Positions 37,279 to 50,600 of a DNA stretch of 64,000 bases are shown here, in pieces. The stretch lies in contig OU452204.1 in the NCBI GenBank assembly GCA_911728435.2, forward strand, positions 14,136,001 through 14,200,000, written 5' to 3'. Made by a program: the position numbers and the translations under genes. The DNA comes from Apoderus coryli (Eukaryota > Arthropoda > Insecta > Coleoptera > Attelabidae). How positions within the stretch are numbered: the first letter of the stretch is position 1; every line of letters starts with the position of its first letter. The notes under the pieces are model-generated. The model did not search any database and was not told where the DNA came from. It saw only the letters and a list, made by a program, of their open reading frames with translations.

Positions 37279-39784
37279 ATGAACATAATTTATGGTTTAC
37301 TTATTAATTTATTTATTTTTTTAAATATTTATAGCACAATTGCTTTGTCAAACTGTATAAAAAAAAGTGAAACGACTGTTAGTGGTACCAGTGCACATAT
37401 TTTGGTACCAAAGGGTGAGCAAATTTGTTCAGGAGATTTAATTTTTGAAGATGATTTCAAACAGTTCGATTTGAAAGTGTGGCAACATGAAATCACTTTA
37501 TGCGGAGGAGGGGTAAGTAATTATTAAAATAATAACAATGTCTTAGTTTAACCTGGACAACAAGCTAACTAGTTTTCAACGTTGCCTTTCGATACATACA
37601 TGGCTTGGAAGCGGATCGTAGTCTCAAGCTATCTGCATGAATTCTAGAAATCATAATCTCAGAAATTCGTAAAGAAGCTTAGATGAATCTGTTCTAAATT
37701 GCGATAGACCCTAATACGGTAAAAGTGAGGAATCTGAAAGCAAAATCCTCTTATCCCACCTAAACTTTATCTCATCAGAGATAAAACAATAAGTTTTGCA
37801 CAAAATTCGAAAGAACCAGCTTCTCACAACTTGAGTTCTTCACACTGTAATCACACCCCACGCAATTGCTACAGAATATGTGTTGCGTACTTATATTCAA
37901 GTTGTTCTTGTCGTTCAACTGATATAAAAAATCTCATTGGATTGTTATTTCCAGAGTTATGAGTTCCAATACTATACAAACAATAGATCGAACAGCTTCG
38001 TAAAAGACGGGTTTCTTCATATTCGACCTACATTGCTTGCAGATGAATTTGGAGAAGCCTTTTTAAGTTCTGGAGTATTTGATGTTAATGGAGATGATCC
38101 TGGTACAGCGTAAGTAAAAGCCTTTACCGATTTTATTTCCTTAAAACAGTATTTTGAGAATTGTTTGTTCCATAATGTAGGTAACAAGACTTTAAGTTAT
38201 GTTGGACGTTGTTTCACACTACCATTCTTTCACCAGACGGGACGTTTCGTTGATCCACAACTCATCAGTGGTGATCGGCAAGCAATGTGATGTAATGATG
38301 TGAATAGGATGTAATATGGAGTTGTTACTTCTTGTCCGGCCTTCGTTAGTAAACTTTGTTTCAATGGGCAAATTGCCTGCTCACACTAGATGTCGCCAAA
38401 GCCACAAACATCTTGTTATCATTTGGTATCTCGTAAATGTGGGAAATTTGAATCACATTGCCATTTCCAACATAACTTAGTCTTGTTACAGTAACAAGCA
38501 TTCCTTAAAGAAAGCCTCCCGCTAGGGAATTCTGGCGTAACTAGTGTTGGCAATAGAATGTAATGGAGTTGTTACTTCTTATCCGACCTTCGTTATTGCA
38601 AATTGCCTGCTCACACTAGATTTAGAAGAAAATGAATGAGCAGCATCTTTACTTAAATAAAAATAAAATATTTAGTTAAATAAAGGACGAATGGAAAGCT
38701 GAATCTTTCTGACTTTTTATTTCATTTAAGATGTACAAACCCAAGACACAATGGTTGTTACAAGGTAGGAACCTCAACCGAATATATCAATCCAATAAAA
38801 AGTGCTAGAATTCGAACATTATATTCGTTTAATTTCAAATATGGAAAGGTTGAAGTTAGAGCAAAGCTACCAGCTGGAGATTGGCTGTGGCCAGGTAAAT
38901 TTGATTTATTAATATTTATGAACAAGTGGTTATGTACTCAAAGTAATTGTGAAACGTTTTGAGACATCGAAGAAATGGAGTTTTATTTACTTTCAGCTAT
39001 TTGGCTACTACCACATTATAATCAGTACTCTACATGGCCAGCTTCCGGTGAAGTCGATATAATGGAAAGTAGGGGAAACAAGAACTTAAAGAATATCTTG
39101 GGCGAAAATATTGGGACGCAACAAGTAGCGAGTACATTGCATTGGGGACCAAACTCAGATCATAACATGTATAGATTGACACATTTTGAGAAAAATAATG
39201 TGACTGGGTTCGATAATGGCTTCCATAAGTACCAAATGGAGTGGACGAGTGAATATATCTTGTTTAGAGTTGATGATGAAGTTATTGGAAAAGTTGAAGC
39301 TCCAGATGAAGGTTGGTGAAAATCTTAGTACAGGTTTTAATATGTTGTCAATGTTAATATGTATACAAATCGTAGACGAAGGAAAAACTTGTGTCAGACC
39401 ATGTGGCACTTTTCCAACTGTCCCTGAAATTTATCAATATTATGTTGAACAAACAGCTTTTTAAACATTAGTAAATTATTTCTTGTAGGTTTTTGGTATT
39501 ATGGCAACTTAAATGCAACCAACATGGAAAATCCATGGCGATCTGGTACAAAGATGGCGCCATTCGATCAAGAATTTTACATACTACTGAATCTAGCTGT
39601 TGGAGGTACAAGTGGATATTTTTCTGATTTCTCAACTAATCCTGGTGGAAAACCTTGGATGACATGGTCGACTACACCAAACGCTGATTTTTGGCACGGT
39701 AAAACCCAGTGGTTACCTACATGGGATATGGATAATGGTAGTAGTGATTTCATTGTGGATTATGTTAGGGTTTATGCTGTCTAG
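37279..39784 (+). CDS. GH16 beta-1,3-glucanase (laminarinase), gene C, 5 exons
   Basis: Exons 37279-37512, 37955-38109, 38731-38894, 38997-39311 and 39489-39784 join in frame (1164 nt, 387 residues) with GT-AG junctions. A signal peptide covers roughly residues 1-24. The GH16 catalytic motif is GEVDIMES (E203, D205, E208). Other motifs: [20 protein letters not shown] (exon 3), [30 protein letters not shown] and LLNLAVGGTSGYF. Exon 4 covers what A and B encode in exons 4 and 5; the intervening intron is absent. The gene is on the opposite strand and aligns with A/B only in exons, so it is an older paralogue. All residues needed for hydrolysis are present. It converges with the aminopeptidase gene. 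Confidence 0.93.
38181..38489. mobile_element. MITE in GH16-C intron 2
   Basis: GTAACAAGACTTTAAGTTAT at 38181 is matched by inverted TAACTTAGTCTTGTTAC ending at 38489; arms are about 25 bases. A direct repeat of part of its interior (38303-38391, starting AATAGGATGTAATATGGAG) recurs just outside at 38552-38620. No coding capacity. Confidence 0.6.
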
Positions 39785-41663
39785 AAAATGTTTGTATTAA
39801 ATGTGTTATTTTTATTCTTTCTAGTTTTTGCTTTAACACCCATCCAAATTGAAAATTTTGCATGCTCAATTTAACTGTGTCTGTTTCTATTGGTGTGGCA
39901 ATAGTCTCGTGTCCTCAATGGATGTGAGAAGAGATTCTAAATCTTGTACGTTCCCATTTAAGATTGACACGCTGTTTACACAGTTCCCCTAGCAGTTTTG
40001 ACATTGCAATTCTTCAGTTAATTTACAATTTCTTTATGCGCAAATAAGTTTTTCGTGGATAGTCATTTTTATAAATTTTGACGATCCTCGTCAGGTAAAT
40101 CATAATAGTAATTAAATGCAGTACGAAATGATATTCTACCAACAATAACCACTCTGTCTATTAATTTATACAGAGGCGTATCAAAATGTTGCAGCTTTGG
40201 TTAAAGAATACTGAATGTTCACTACAAAGTATTCTTACATATTCTTGGTATACAGAAAAACTACATTTTATTTCATCGGATAGAGTTCAAGAACCAAGCA
40301 TGTTAAGAGACAACAAAACGTTGGTTCTGATGAAATTTTCGTTTAACGTTTCGCTGATCATACTTGTTCAGAGTAACTTTGCGTTAAAATTTATTATTCC
40401 AAACGGGTGGAAGATATAGACCCGTATCGCGCTTTAACTTATTGGTTGTTTGAAGATTTCTAATAACTCTGCAAATTTATGTTGATAACAGAAAGGTGTA
40501 TTAACAATTATTAACTAGGAATTTTCGACAAAAATCTTGTGTTCGGTTTCTAAAAAATAAAAGGCGAGTGCTGATGAGGTTATGTATATAATTCTGACTG
40601 GTCTTTCATGTTCCTTTAAGACTCAAGGGAAAAAAACTACAATATTTTATAATAATATTATTAATAAATGATCAAGCACGAATAATAATTCACAATATGA
40701 AAAAAAAAAACTTAAAAATATAAATAATAGGTACACAGTCACTGGCATAGTTTACCACTAAACAATAACAAAAATATTTACTACTGAGACATAATCAAAA
40801 AAATCAACATGAGAGAAGTTGAAACATAAAAGACGTAGTTCTCGACTAGTACAAATAATTTACTCTAAAAGCAACAGTTACTTAAATTCGGACTCCTGTA
40901 AACAAACTATTAGAGTTGTATGAAGGTACAATAATAGAGTATTATAACATGAACTTTCCGATTATGGCAGTTACGACTTAAAGGACTAGAAGCACTAAAA
41001 ATCTATAGAAACCTGTTAATAAAAAAATATATATATTTATATATATTTTTCAATTCAGTGGTAGTCTTTGCTGATCAACCCAAGATATACAGTTATATAT
41101 TTTTAAATGTACCCCTGAAAATATTAAACTTGAAAAACCTGTATCAAATCAACAAAAATATTCTTAAAAACAAAAGACAAAAAAAATTAAACTCCAACTG
41201 CTCCTGGACAAATAACCAAGATTTGTATCTTTGATAAAGATATGTTCATTTCCCCCAAATATGTTAAAAACTAACTGTAACCTGTGGTTTACCATCTATA
41301 TGGTATGTCTATAATTTTTTCATAAATTCAATATCAACCTAATTACAATATTTGGATTAAATTTGACCATTTTCTCTTTTGGAAATGCTCTTTCAAATAA
41401 TAAACAATTCAAGAATTAAGTAGTATTTCTAAATCAAACTCTAGGCATGCACAAATCTGAAAAGAGATATATGAAAACACCTGCGCGACCCATTAATTTA
41501 ATAACCATAACATATTTTGCAATTGTATTGCATCTATGCAAAAATCACCCGTTACCTTGTCAAATTCCTCAATAACTGAAAAATTAAACAGGTGTAAAGA
41601 TTAAGTTTGTAATTAATTTTTGATTATATCTCAGTGGTTTTCATAATAAAAAAACAAAGTAAA
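39785..41663. other. Intergenic region between converging GH16-C and aminopeptidase genes
   Basis: AT-rich, with no recognised gene. It should contain both 3' untranslated regions. No well-placed AATAAA was found near either stop. A 77-codon open frame near 40186 has no recognisable features. Confidence 0.4.
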
Positions 41664-44600
41664 TTAAGTACATGTACTGAGGTATTCATTAATGGCATTA
41701 GCATCCCTTTGCAACCACTGAACATTGAGTAGAATTGTTTCTACAGACTGCTGCACTGTTCTTTCCGTACCCGGTGTTTGGTGTGTTCGGAAGAATTCCA
41801 ACACTGAAATTACAAAAATATTACAAATTTACGTAATTAGGTAGGAATACCTTTGTCATTCAATTTTTATAAAATTGTTATTTGCGGAACCTCAAAACCT
41901 CAAACTGGTGGTTCTTTTAAAATAACTCACACAACATCTGAATAAATAGTTTTTATTTACAACTTATGAATCTTCTCAAAATAATATCAGAAGAATTTAG
42001 TCCAAAAACTAACCTAATTCTTAATTTCCGTATTTCAAAAATGTATTCAATAGGCTGAAGAAGCGACGCCAAAATCTATTATTTGGTAGGAATTGAAGGT
42101 AAAAAAAATAATTTAACAAAACCGCATATTTTTATATTCTCATTATGGCAAAATGCTTTTAAGGTAACAGCGCTCAGTAAGAATGCTTATTAGTACACTC
42201 AAGATAAACCATGGGATTCAAGAGCTTTACAATCTTGAAGTTATCGGGATACATGATGAATAAATAGTTCTTCTTCACAGCTTCCACATCCCATAAATTC
42301 AACGACGCCAATTTGGCAGCTTGCCTTACCGTCAAAGACTGCGGCCTAGTTTAAATTATTTCAACGCCAACCAGATGTAACAGATGAAACAAAGTCTGGT
42401 GTGTCTATAGCAAATCTTCTACTCACCTCATACTGCTTAAACAAATTACCTTCATTCATGCCAAATATCGTCAGAATAATTAAGAACAAATCAACATGGT
42501 CAACTAGAATAAATAGATAAATAATTTTACCTTCATCATGTTTATCTTTCGTTGAAAAATTCTCCGTACAGTATTTTATCAGTCTAGTCAAAAGCGCACC
42601 ACTATAACGATCCTTAATTACCGGCCAATTTTCGTTCAAAAATTCCCATGCTAAATCACGTCCAGCTCGATTTAGTGCGACCATTACGATAACGAAAATG
42701 GAATCCTGCGATCGGACTTCATCCTGAAATGAATATATCAAACTCGTAGAATATTGATACGTAACTCCATCAAATGTAATACCTACAGACATCGCAAACT
42801 GCAACGTTCTTTGTAAAAGCTCTTTTTCTTTTGCTGCTCCCAATGACCTGCTTATTCTATCTTTTTCTTCATGCAGATCTGTTGATCTGAAATTTAGAAG
42901 AGTTCAGTAAAACCGTGGAAATTGTTGACATTAATTAAGAATGAATAAGAAATAGATATAGCGACATCTACTGTTTAGCAGACAATATCACAAATAAATA
43001 AAAATTGGTGGAGGAGATTTAATCATATTACAACTCTAGGAGCCATCAACTTAATGGTGTTTAAAGATGAGAAATTCGGTGCATTTAATGTTGACAATAG
43101 AATTTGATGTAGTTGCATTTGTTGTAAATTTTTAAGTACTTGGTATAATATGGTCTGTTAAAAGGTTGGAAAGACTACATTTCCAGTAAAAAATATTTTT
43201 CTACAACTGTCTTTAAATGACTTTATTATATGTTCAATCATAATTAGAAAATGTAGTACATTGTAATGCTGTTTTTTATTTGTCGCCAACTAGTGGGAAA
43301 TATTTAAAAATGCATGGGTAAATTTCCTGGTAATGACAAAACATTGGTTATGAAAAATCACCATAGCAACGCCGACAATACAAGCAAACCAAATTGACAG
43401 TTTAAATTATTTCGCTAATTTCGAAGGTTTCAAAGCTATTTATATAATGAAAAACAGTGATATTGAATATAGTTTAACACCACCTTACGCTTACGCCAAC
43501 AGGACGAGTATAGGTAAGTTTTGGAAAACAAATATTTTCCTAAAAATTATGTTTAATTTATTCAAAAGCATCGTCTATATTAAAACAGTCGTAGAAAAAG
43601 TATAATGTGTAACTCGCATGAAATGACCATTTCCTACTCGTATCATTTGCAGCACTCGCCTGCGCCTCAAGCTGCAAACGATCATACTTGTAGGAAATAT
43701 ATGTCATTTCATGTTCGTTGCACAATACACTATTATGTAGAAATTAAAAAAGTGAATTTATAATTTTTTGATGTGAGACCACTCTGTAAAATATCTATAC
43801 ACATCTAATAAAAATAACATCACATTCAAAATATAATTCCCGTATCATCACGAGTGATCAGCTGAAGAAAGTTACTTTACTTTTCATGTCTTGTTTTTTG
43901 TCACTTTATTTTAGTCCAGGTAAGTTGAACACGGCTTATAGGGTCGCCAAAAAAAAATCAAACAGGATATTTTCAGGGTTGCTTGGGGACTGCCTCTTGC
44001 GTATAAAACCAAAAAATCACACTCGAACTCCTGGTACGTTTTGCAATATAGGGGTGGTTTCATAAACATTTTATTAAAGAAAAAGGCCAAAACGTACCAG
44101 GGGTTAGAGTGTGATTTTTTGGTTTTATACTCAGGAGGCAGTCTCCAAGCAACCTTGAAAATATCATCGGTTAAGAGAAGATTACTTTTTAATGATGACA
44201 TTAGATTAGTTTTGTTTATCAACATGTTAAATCAGGAGGAGGAGAGAAGGCCTTTTCAGACGGTTATAGATTTATTACTAAATTTTGAACTAAATATATA
44301 ACTTTTTCTACTTACTAATTCAGTTAGTTATACCTTTTTCCAATGTTTACTAGTTGTGCTATTTTTAGTAGTAAATTTATAAAGTGAACATGCGCAATGA
44401 TGTTTTGCTGATGTCAACAGTCACTATGACAACAATTTTCTAACCGTAAACTCATGCGCAACTAAAATTTAAAACCGAGGAATTTAACGAAATTTGCCTA
44501 AATAGTTAATCTACTATGAATCACAGAAATGGCTGCTGCTGCAACAATAATCGTTATTTTCCTACAAATAAAAAATAGGAGAAACAAATATAAACGCAAA

Positions 44601-47600
44601 GTTTGGAGTTATAGCTGGCTGTAGTGAAGACAACATGGAGAAGAAGAAGTTGTGCGCATAAATTGGCGCATTTTCCGTCAGAAAATAGATCTATAACCGT
44701 GTCAAATGGCCTTAATTTAATAGTTAATAGCGGGCATCGGGCAACGATAACTGCAAAATACGCAAACCTCTTTGTGCTGTCCCTGAATAGTATATTTCTA
44801 AAATAAAATACGTACTCGGCGAAACAGAGATTTTTGATTTATTTTTTAGTAGCCGTAATAATTTACCTATAAAGTTGTAATAAAGTATCGTAGTAGTTCT
44901 CGCCACCAGCTCTCAACATAGTTTTATAACATGCACTCCTCAAGTCGGCTGGAAGATTCTGTTTTCCGGTAACATGATCATCCAATCGAGTTTTTGCCTC
45001 CTTAATACTGCTCTCTTCATTTAAAAGCGCTAAACGTGCCAAAACTAGTGCTCTTAACAATGTATCCAAATGAGTTTCGTTTTGTCTAATATGCCAGCCG
45101 AGCCGTTGATAGACTTTATGGAACAACTGTTTTTGATACTATCAAGTAAGGAAATAAAAATATAATCATCAAATAGTAGCGATCAAATAGTTGCGAACTC
45201 ACATTATCAAATGAATCCACAAACGCAGTATGAGCTAAAAGTTGACTAAGTTTACCCAGTATATTACCGATTGACGCCCATACATTATAATCCGTTTCAT
45301 CCTCATAGGCTTTAAGGAACTTCAAAAGTTCCACTGTGCTTGTGTGACCAGCTTTTACCATAGCAAATAGATCGTCCAATAATCCTAATCTAAAATAATA
45401 TACATCGATTAGCATCCTCATTATCTCCTGAGAAGGCTTACAGCGTTAGCGAAACGCACGTCGGTATACAGTGAGGAACAAGTCGCAAGCTTTCTTCAAA
45501 AAAAAATCCTTCAAATTTTAGCGTGACTGTTGGGCCTCACTGTATAAGAACGGAAAAGGTTCAGTACATAAATCCCAGAATAAAAGCCGATTTACACGTA
45601 TCCAGTAGCTGGTGCCAGTCTCGCTGGTACGTCAGCGCTGGCAAGGTAGTAGCTTCGTGTAAACACTTTTCCGCGCCAGTCCAGCGCTATATGCCGGAGC
45701 TTGGAGAGAACTCGTCTATTTTTTCTGTACAGTGGCTTCCGCCCGCGTCTCCCTCACCCCCGCGCCAACGTTGTCAACACGTGTGAACGCCCGGTTTGCG
45801 CCAAATGATACGAACGTGTCTCCATTACAAAAATAAATCACGACTAACTCGACTCGTATAAATGATACGCTCCAACATTACCCGCGAAACTGGCGCCAGT
45901 CCCTGGATACGTCTAAACCTGCCTTAAAATGAATTAAGAGTTGTGACTCTATGAAAAATATTCTAACCTATCTAAAGGTGGTAGAGTTTTGTTACGAATA
46001 GCCGGTATAAATTTCTCCAACATTTCCGGTAGATATTTTGTTCTGTAGAAACCAATCGTGCCCGGATTGATTTTGATCCAATCATTAAGCGATACGTCAG
46101 GTACTAATATTTCGGCGGTCTTACCACTCAGCACTGTGGAAGCCACCTCTTTTGTTGGATCTTTTGAGGTAGATATTGAGATCGGTACCAACCAGAGGTA
46201 GTCCTCTGTTGGCACAGAACCATCTGCAGTAAATTTATTTTGACTTAGTGTCACTTTCACTCCATCTCCTTCAAAAAAAGTTAAAAAATAATTAAGGATA
46301 TGCAACGGTTAAACAGACAATATACAATACCTTCAGTCTTACTACTAACAGTGATAACAGGAAAACCCATTTGTTTCGTCCATGTAGACATAACAGCACC
46401 AACTGGTTTATTACTAGCTTCCCCCAAAGATGCCCAAAGGTCTTCGGTAAAAGTGTTTTTGTACTGATATCGTGTCAAATACAAATGCATACCCTTCCTG
46501 AAAAGTAATATTTATGTCAAGGCTTTATTTATAGTAATATTAAATAAAAATATATCATACCTGAAATCATCATCACCAATATAATGATGCAGCATTCTAA
46601 TAACACTGGCTCCCTTATTATAACTAATATCATCAAAAATCTCATCAATTTCCGATGGATTACCCACAGGCACTTCAATTGGATGTGAATTATTTAGACT
46701 GTCCAATTCTAAGGCTCTAATATATGAATCGTTTACGAATTGTGTCCATATATCGTATTCAGGGAAGAGGTAGTTTACGCAAAGGAATTCCACAAAAGAT
46801 GCGTATCCTGTGAACAGATATATAGCGCATCAGATTCAATGCTATTATTAAGTGTATAAAAATAAATCGCTTCACAATGTAAAATCTATAATGAACTTGG
46901 GGTTATTTAACGAAATTATTTATCGAATTTAGGGAACCCCGGATGTAACCGAAAGTTTTGCAGCGCTTTGGCAGCAGAATTATTATAACCACACCAAAAT
47001 GTGCTATCAAAATTCGGTCACATTAATTCAAATGGTTTCTCCTTCTTAACAATCAAAAATATAGTTGAGAAAAACTGCACCACCGAAATTGTGGGTCGAT
47101 TCCCATAAATATCCGACCGGCTTTCATAACGCAGAACGACAAGTTTTTTGCATTCGCTGCTTTTGATATCTTCAAAAATAACTGAGAGACGTGATTAAGG
47201 AATTTACATTAAATTTTGCTTTAAGTTCTCAAAAGACTATGTATCCTGTTCTTCAGGATGTGGAAGCACCGAATGGAGAGTACTGTTTAGTTAAATGGGA
47301 ATAATTTCGAAGGAGACAACAAACTGGTTAACTAAAATTAGCACCAGAGCGGATTTATGCCCAATGTTCGAATATTTAAGGGACAGACCTAGTAATCAAC
47401 TATAGTTGAATTAAGTAATACTAATAGCGATAAATTATAGAAGAATCACAAAAAAACGTGATTCTATGTTTATTTTAACATTAATTAATTAATTAATTAA
47501 AATGTTGGTATGAATTACCTTCATTTAACCAAAGATGTGTCCACCATTCCATGGTAACCAAATTTCCAAACCATTGATGAGCCAATTCATGGCCAACAAC

Positions 47601-50600
47601 TAAAGCAATTATTTGTTTACTGGCTGCAGACGAGTTTTGCGGATCAACTAAGAGACAAGTTTCCCTAGAACAAAATGAAACTGTTTAAAAAAAATTACGT
47701 GAATATTTCAAAACATATGATAACACAAAACACTTTTTAATGAACTATAATAATTTTCTTGACCAGCTGTAACAAGTAGTGTATGTTTTAATTTCAAAAA
47801 TTTTTAACTTTTAGAAATAGAGCAATGCTTTTAAAAATAACGAAATCATCGCAGTTTTGTTATAGGTTGTAGAAGAAGTTGTGCTAGCCTTTTTACGACA
47901 ACTTACGCTGCATCAGGATTTAAATCCTTCAAAGGAAATATTAATAATTGTGCGCCCTTTGGCAGCCATAAGAGGGTGCATTGAAACAATAAGAATATTA
48001 AATTCTAGCACTTTGCTATTTATCCTAGAAATTGTTTGATCCTGGAGTTTATATTTGTAAAATCAACTCATAAGTCAGTACAAATTATTATTTCGTAATA
48101 GTATACTTCGTAGGAAAAGGAACACTTTCCCGGACGACTAAGGCCATGGAGTCCGGGAATCTGCTTTTTCTACGAAGGGCACATACTATTTTTTCTGAAA
48201 TCGTTAATAAGCCACAAGTTATATTTGTATTATTAAATAATTAAAATTATTTTATTTTAGAATGGTGTATATGCAACTTTTTTATATATAAATACACACT
48301 TAAAATACTGGAAAACGCTCCTAGAATGTCAATATTTTGTCATGATTTCAGAAAAAGGAGGCCTCCTTTTTTTAAGATTCTTTAATATTTTTAACAAGTG
48401 TAATAACATTATAGAAAAAATAATAATGAGAAAGATTATCATCATTTGATCATTTAAGGATATTATTATGTATTCAGCGCTAAAACAAATTGCCTATACA
48501 AATAATATATCTCGTCAATAAAACAACAATGTAAATTGTTTTAACAATAAACACAATATTAATTAGCATATAATTTACATATCACATGTTATGCATATTA
48601 TGCATCTCGACATATTAATTATATTATAATGCATATATTTAATAGATAGGTTAATCAATTGGAATAATTTCATGCAATTTTAAACAATTATTATCATAAT
48701 AAAAAATATAAATCAACCAAACAATGAATCATCATCCCTGCAAATAAAGTATGTACTAAGCAATTAGTAGAATGTATGTGTGTGTGTAATTTACTTAATA
48801 TCCATTAAAATGAATGAGTGCATTTTCAATGTCATTAACGTACCATATGAACAAAAATGGATTGATTTCTTGCTTCGAAATAGCAAGATTCTAACGAGGA
48901 ATTATACAGAAGATACACACGTTAAACTGAAGTTACTCACCAAGATACGTGATTTGAAAAAGTACCATTGTAGAATATTTACCCTAGAAATTTAGAAGCT
49001 AATACAAATCCCATATGAAGTTAATCAAGTAAAAATTCCAACCCGTTGAATTCACAATGATATACGATGCAATATTTGCTCATCTTGCCATTTAGTATGG
49101 TATCTCTTCTATAATTTTCGTAAACACTGGATTAAACGATTTTTTTTAATTTCTTATGTTTAAGGAAATTTATTCTGAAGTGCTACTGCTTTGAAATAAT
49201 CAGTAATTGAAGTTGTGAAATTGTATTTTAACGATAACACTTAAGAAAATGTCGTTATTTGCAACACTTTTACAAATAAATAAGCTTTAGATCAAAAAAT
49301 GCGGACCTACTTATGACTAAGAATATCTAGAAGCAACATAAATAGTTGAAGTCCAAATATTTGCGAAAATGGGCATGATCATTTCAGATTAATGTTCGGA
49401 AATTTAGCAAAACAACAAAAGTAATTGTAGAGGAACAAATTTTTTAATTTTGATAGAAACTCAACTCAACAACTATTTTAAATTAAATTTTATCAAATAT
49501 GGGCATTTTTACATAAAAAAAAAAGTCAATTTTGACAGGACAAGCAAGTCGCGCAACTATCATGGTATACCTTCGTTTTTGCTTTTTAGACAAGCAAAAA
49601 CTAAATACCTCATTAAATTTCACTTGTCTCTAATAAGAAAATGCCATTTGATGCAGATTTTTTTTGCGAACATAGTATAAAACTAAACGAGCAACGATAC
49701 GAATATGCTAAGAATTCATGACAGGTCATATACCTGCATGAAATTGGACTTTTTAACGGGACCAGAAACAGCAGAACAAATACTAGGAGAATGCGGTGTG
49801 TTTAATTGGCGAAGACAAACCGAGAAACCAGTAGAAGACCCAGAACTCAGAAATCGATCTGTACAAGCAGATATCTGAGTTCTCTCGATAAAAATAATAG
49901 TAATTTCATATTATCAAAGAGACATTTAATGAGAAACATTAATTAAACTAATATCAGTACCAATTGAAAGTTTATAACATATTTAGTTAGTTGTAATTAG
50001 TTCGCATAAAATAAAAAAATGCCTTATGAGGAAATAGTGGGATATAGGGCGAAGTAGTCACAAGATTCAATTAAAAGATCGCAACATTTCGTGATTTTAT
50101 TTAAACTTATACAATTTGTTAACAGGTAGTTAGTTGGTTTTTACAAAAAAATTGTCAATACATAAAATTCACTAATGAAAGTAGAAATAACATAAAAATA
50201 CAATACAATAATTTACCTCTCTCTCATCAAAATGCTGTACATAATAATATACTAACGGTCGTAGAAAAATGGCATTTAAATTATTTTTATTAGCACTATC
50301 AATATGAATAAAAATTTGTTAAAATTCCCAAAAACTAGGAGTAGTACAGGATAAAAATATAAAATAAAATTATTATTTTTTTTGTGATTTTTAACAAATT
50401 TTCATTCAGATTGATAGTGCTAGTTTTCAATTTTCAATGGCAAACATAATAAAAATAATTTAAATGTCATTTTTCTACTTGAACATGCCATCGAATAAAA
50501 CCGTTAGTATATTATTATGTACAGTATTTTGATGAGAGAGAGGTCAATTATTGTATTTATTTAGTGAATGTTATATATTAACCTGTTAACAAGTGTAACT

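Noticed and set aside
43911..44301. Opposing 104- and 86-codon frames encoding similar peptides
   Set aside because: Caused by the 77-base inverted arms at 43966-44165.
44530..44720. Possible PIF/Harbinger nuclease N-terminus ([15 protein letters not shown] on the + strand)
   Set aside because: Resembles the family only loosely, breaks immediately, and has no downstream catalytic part.
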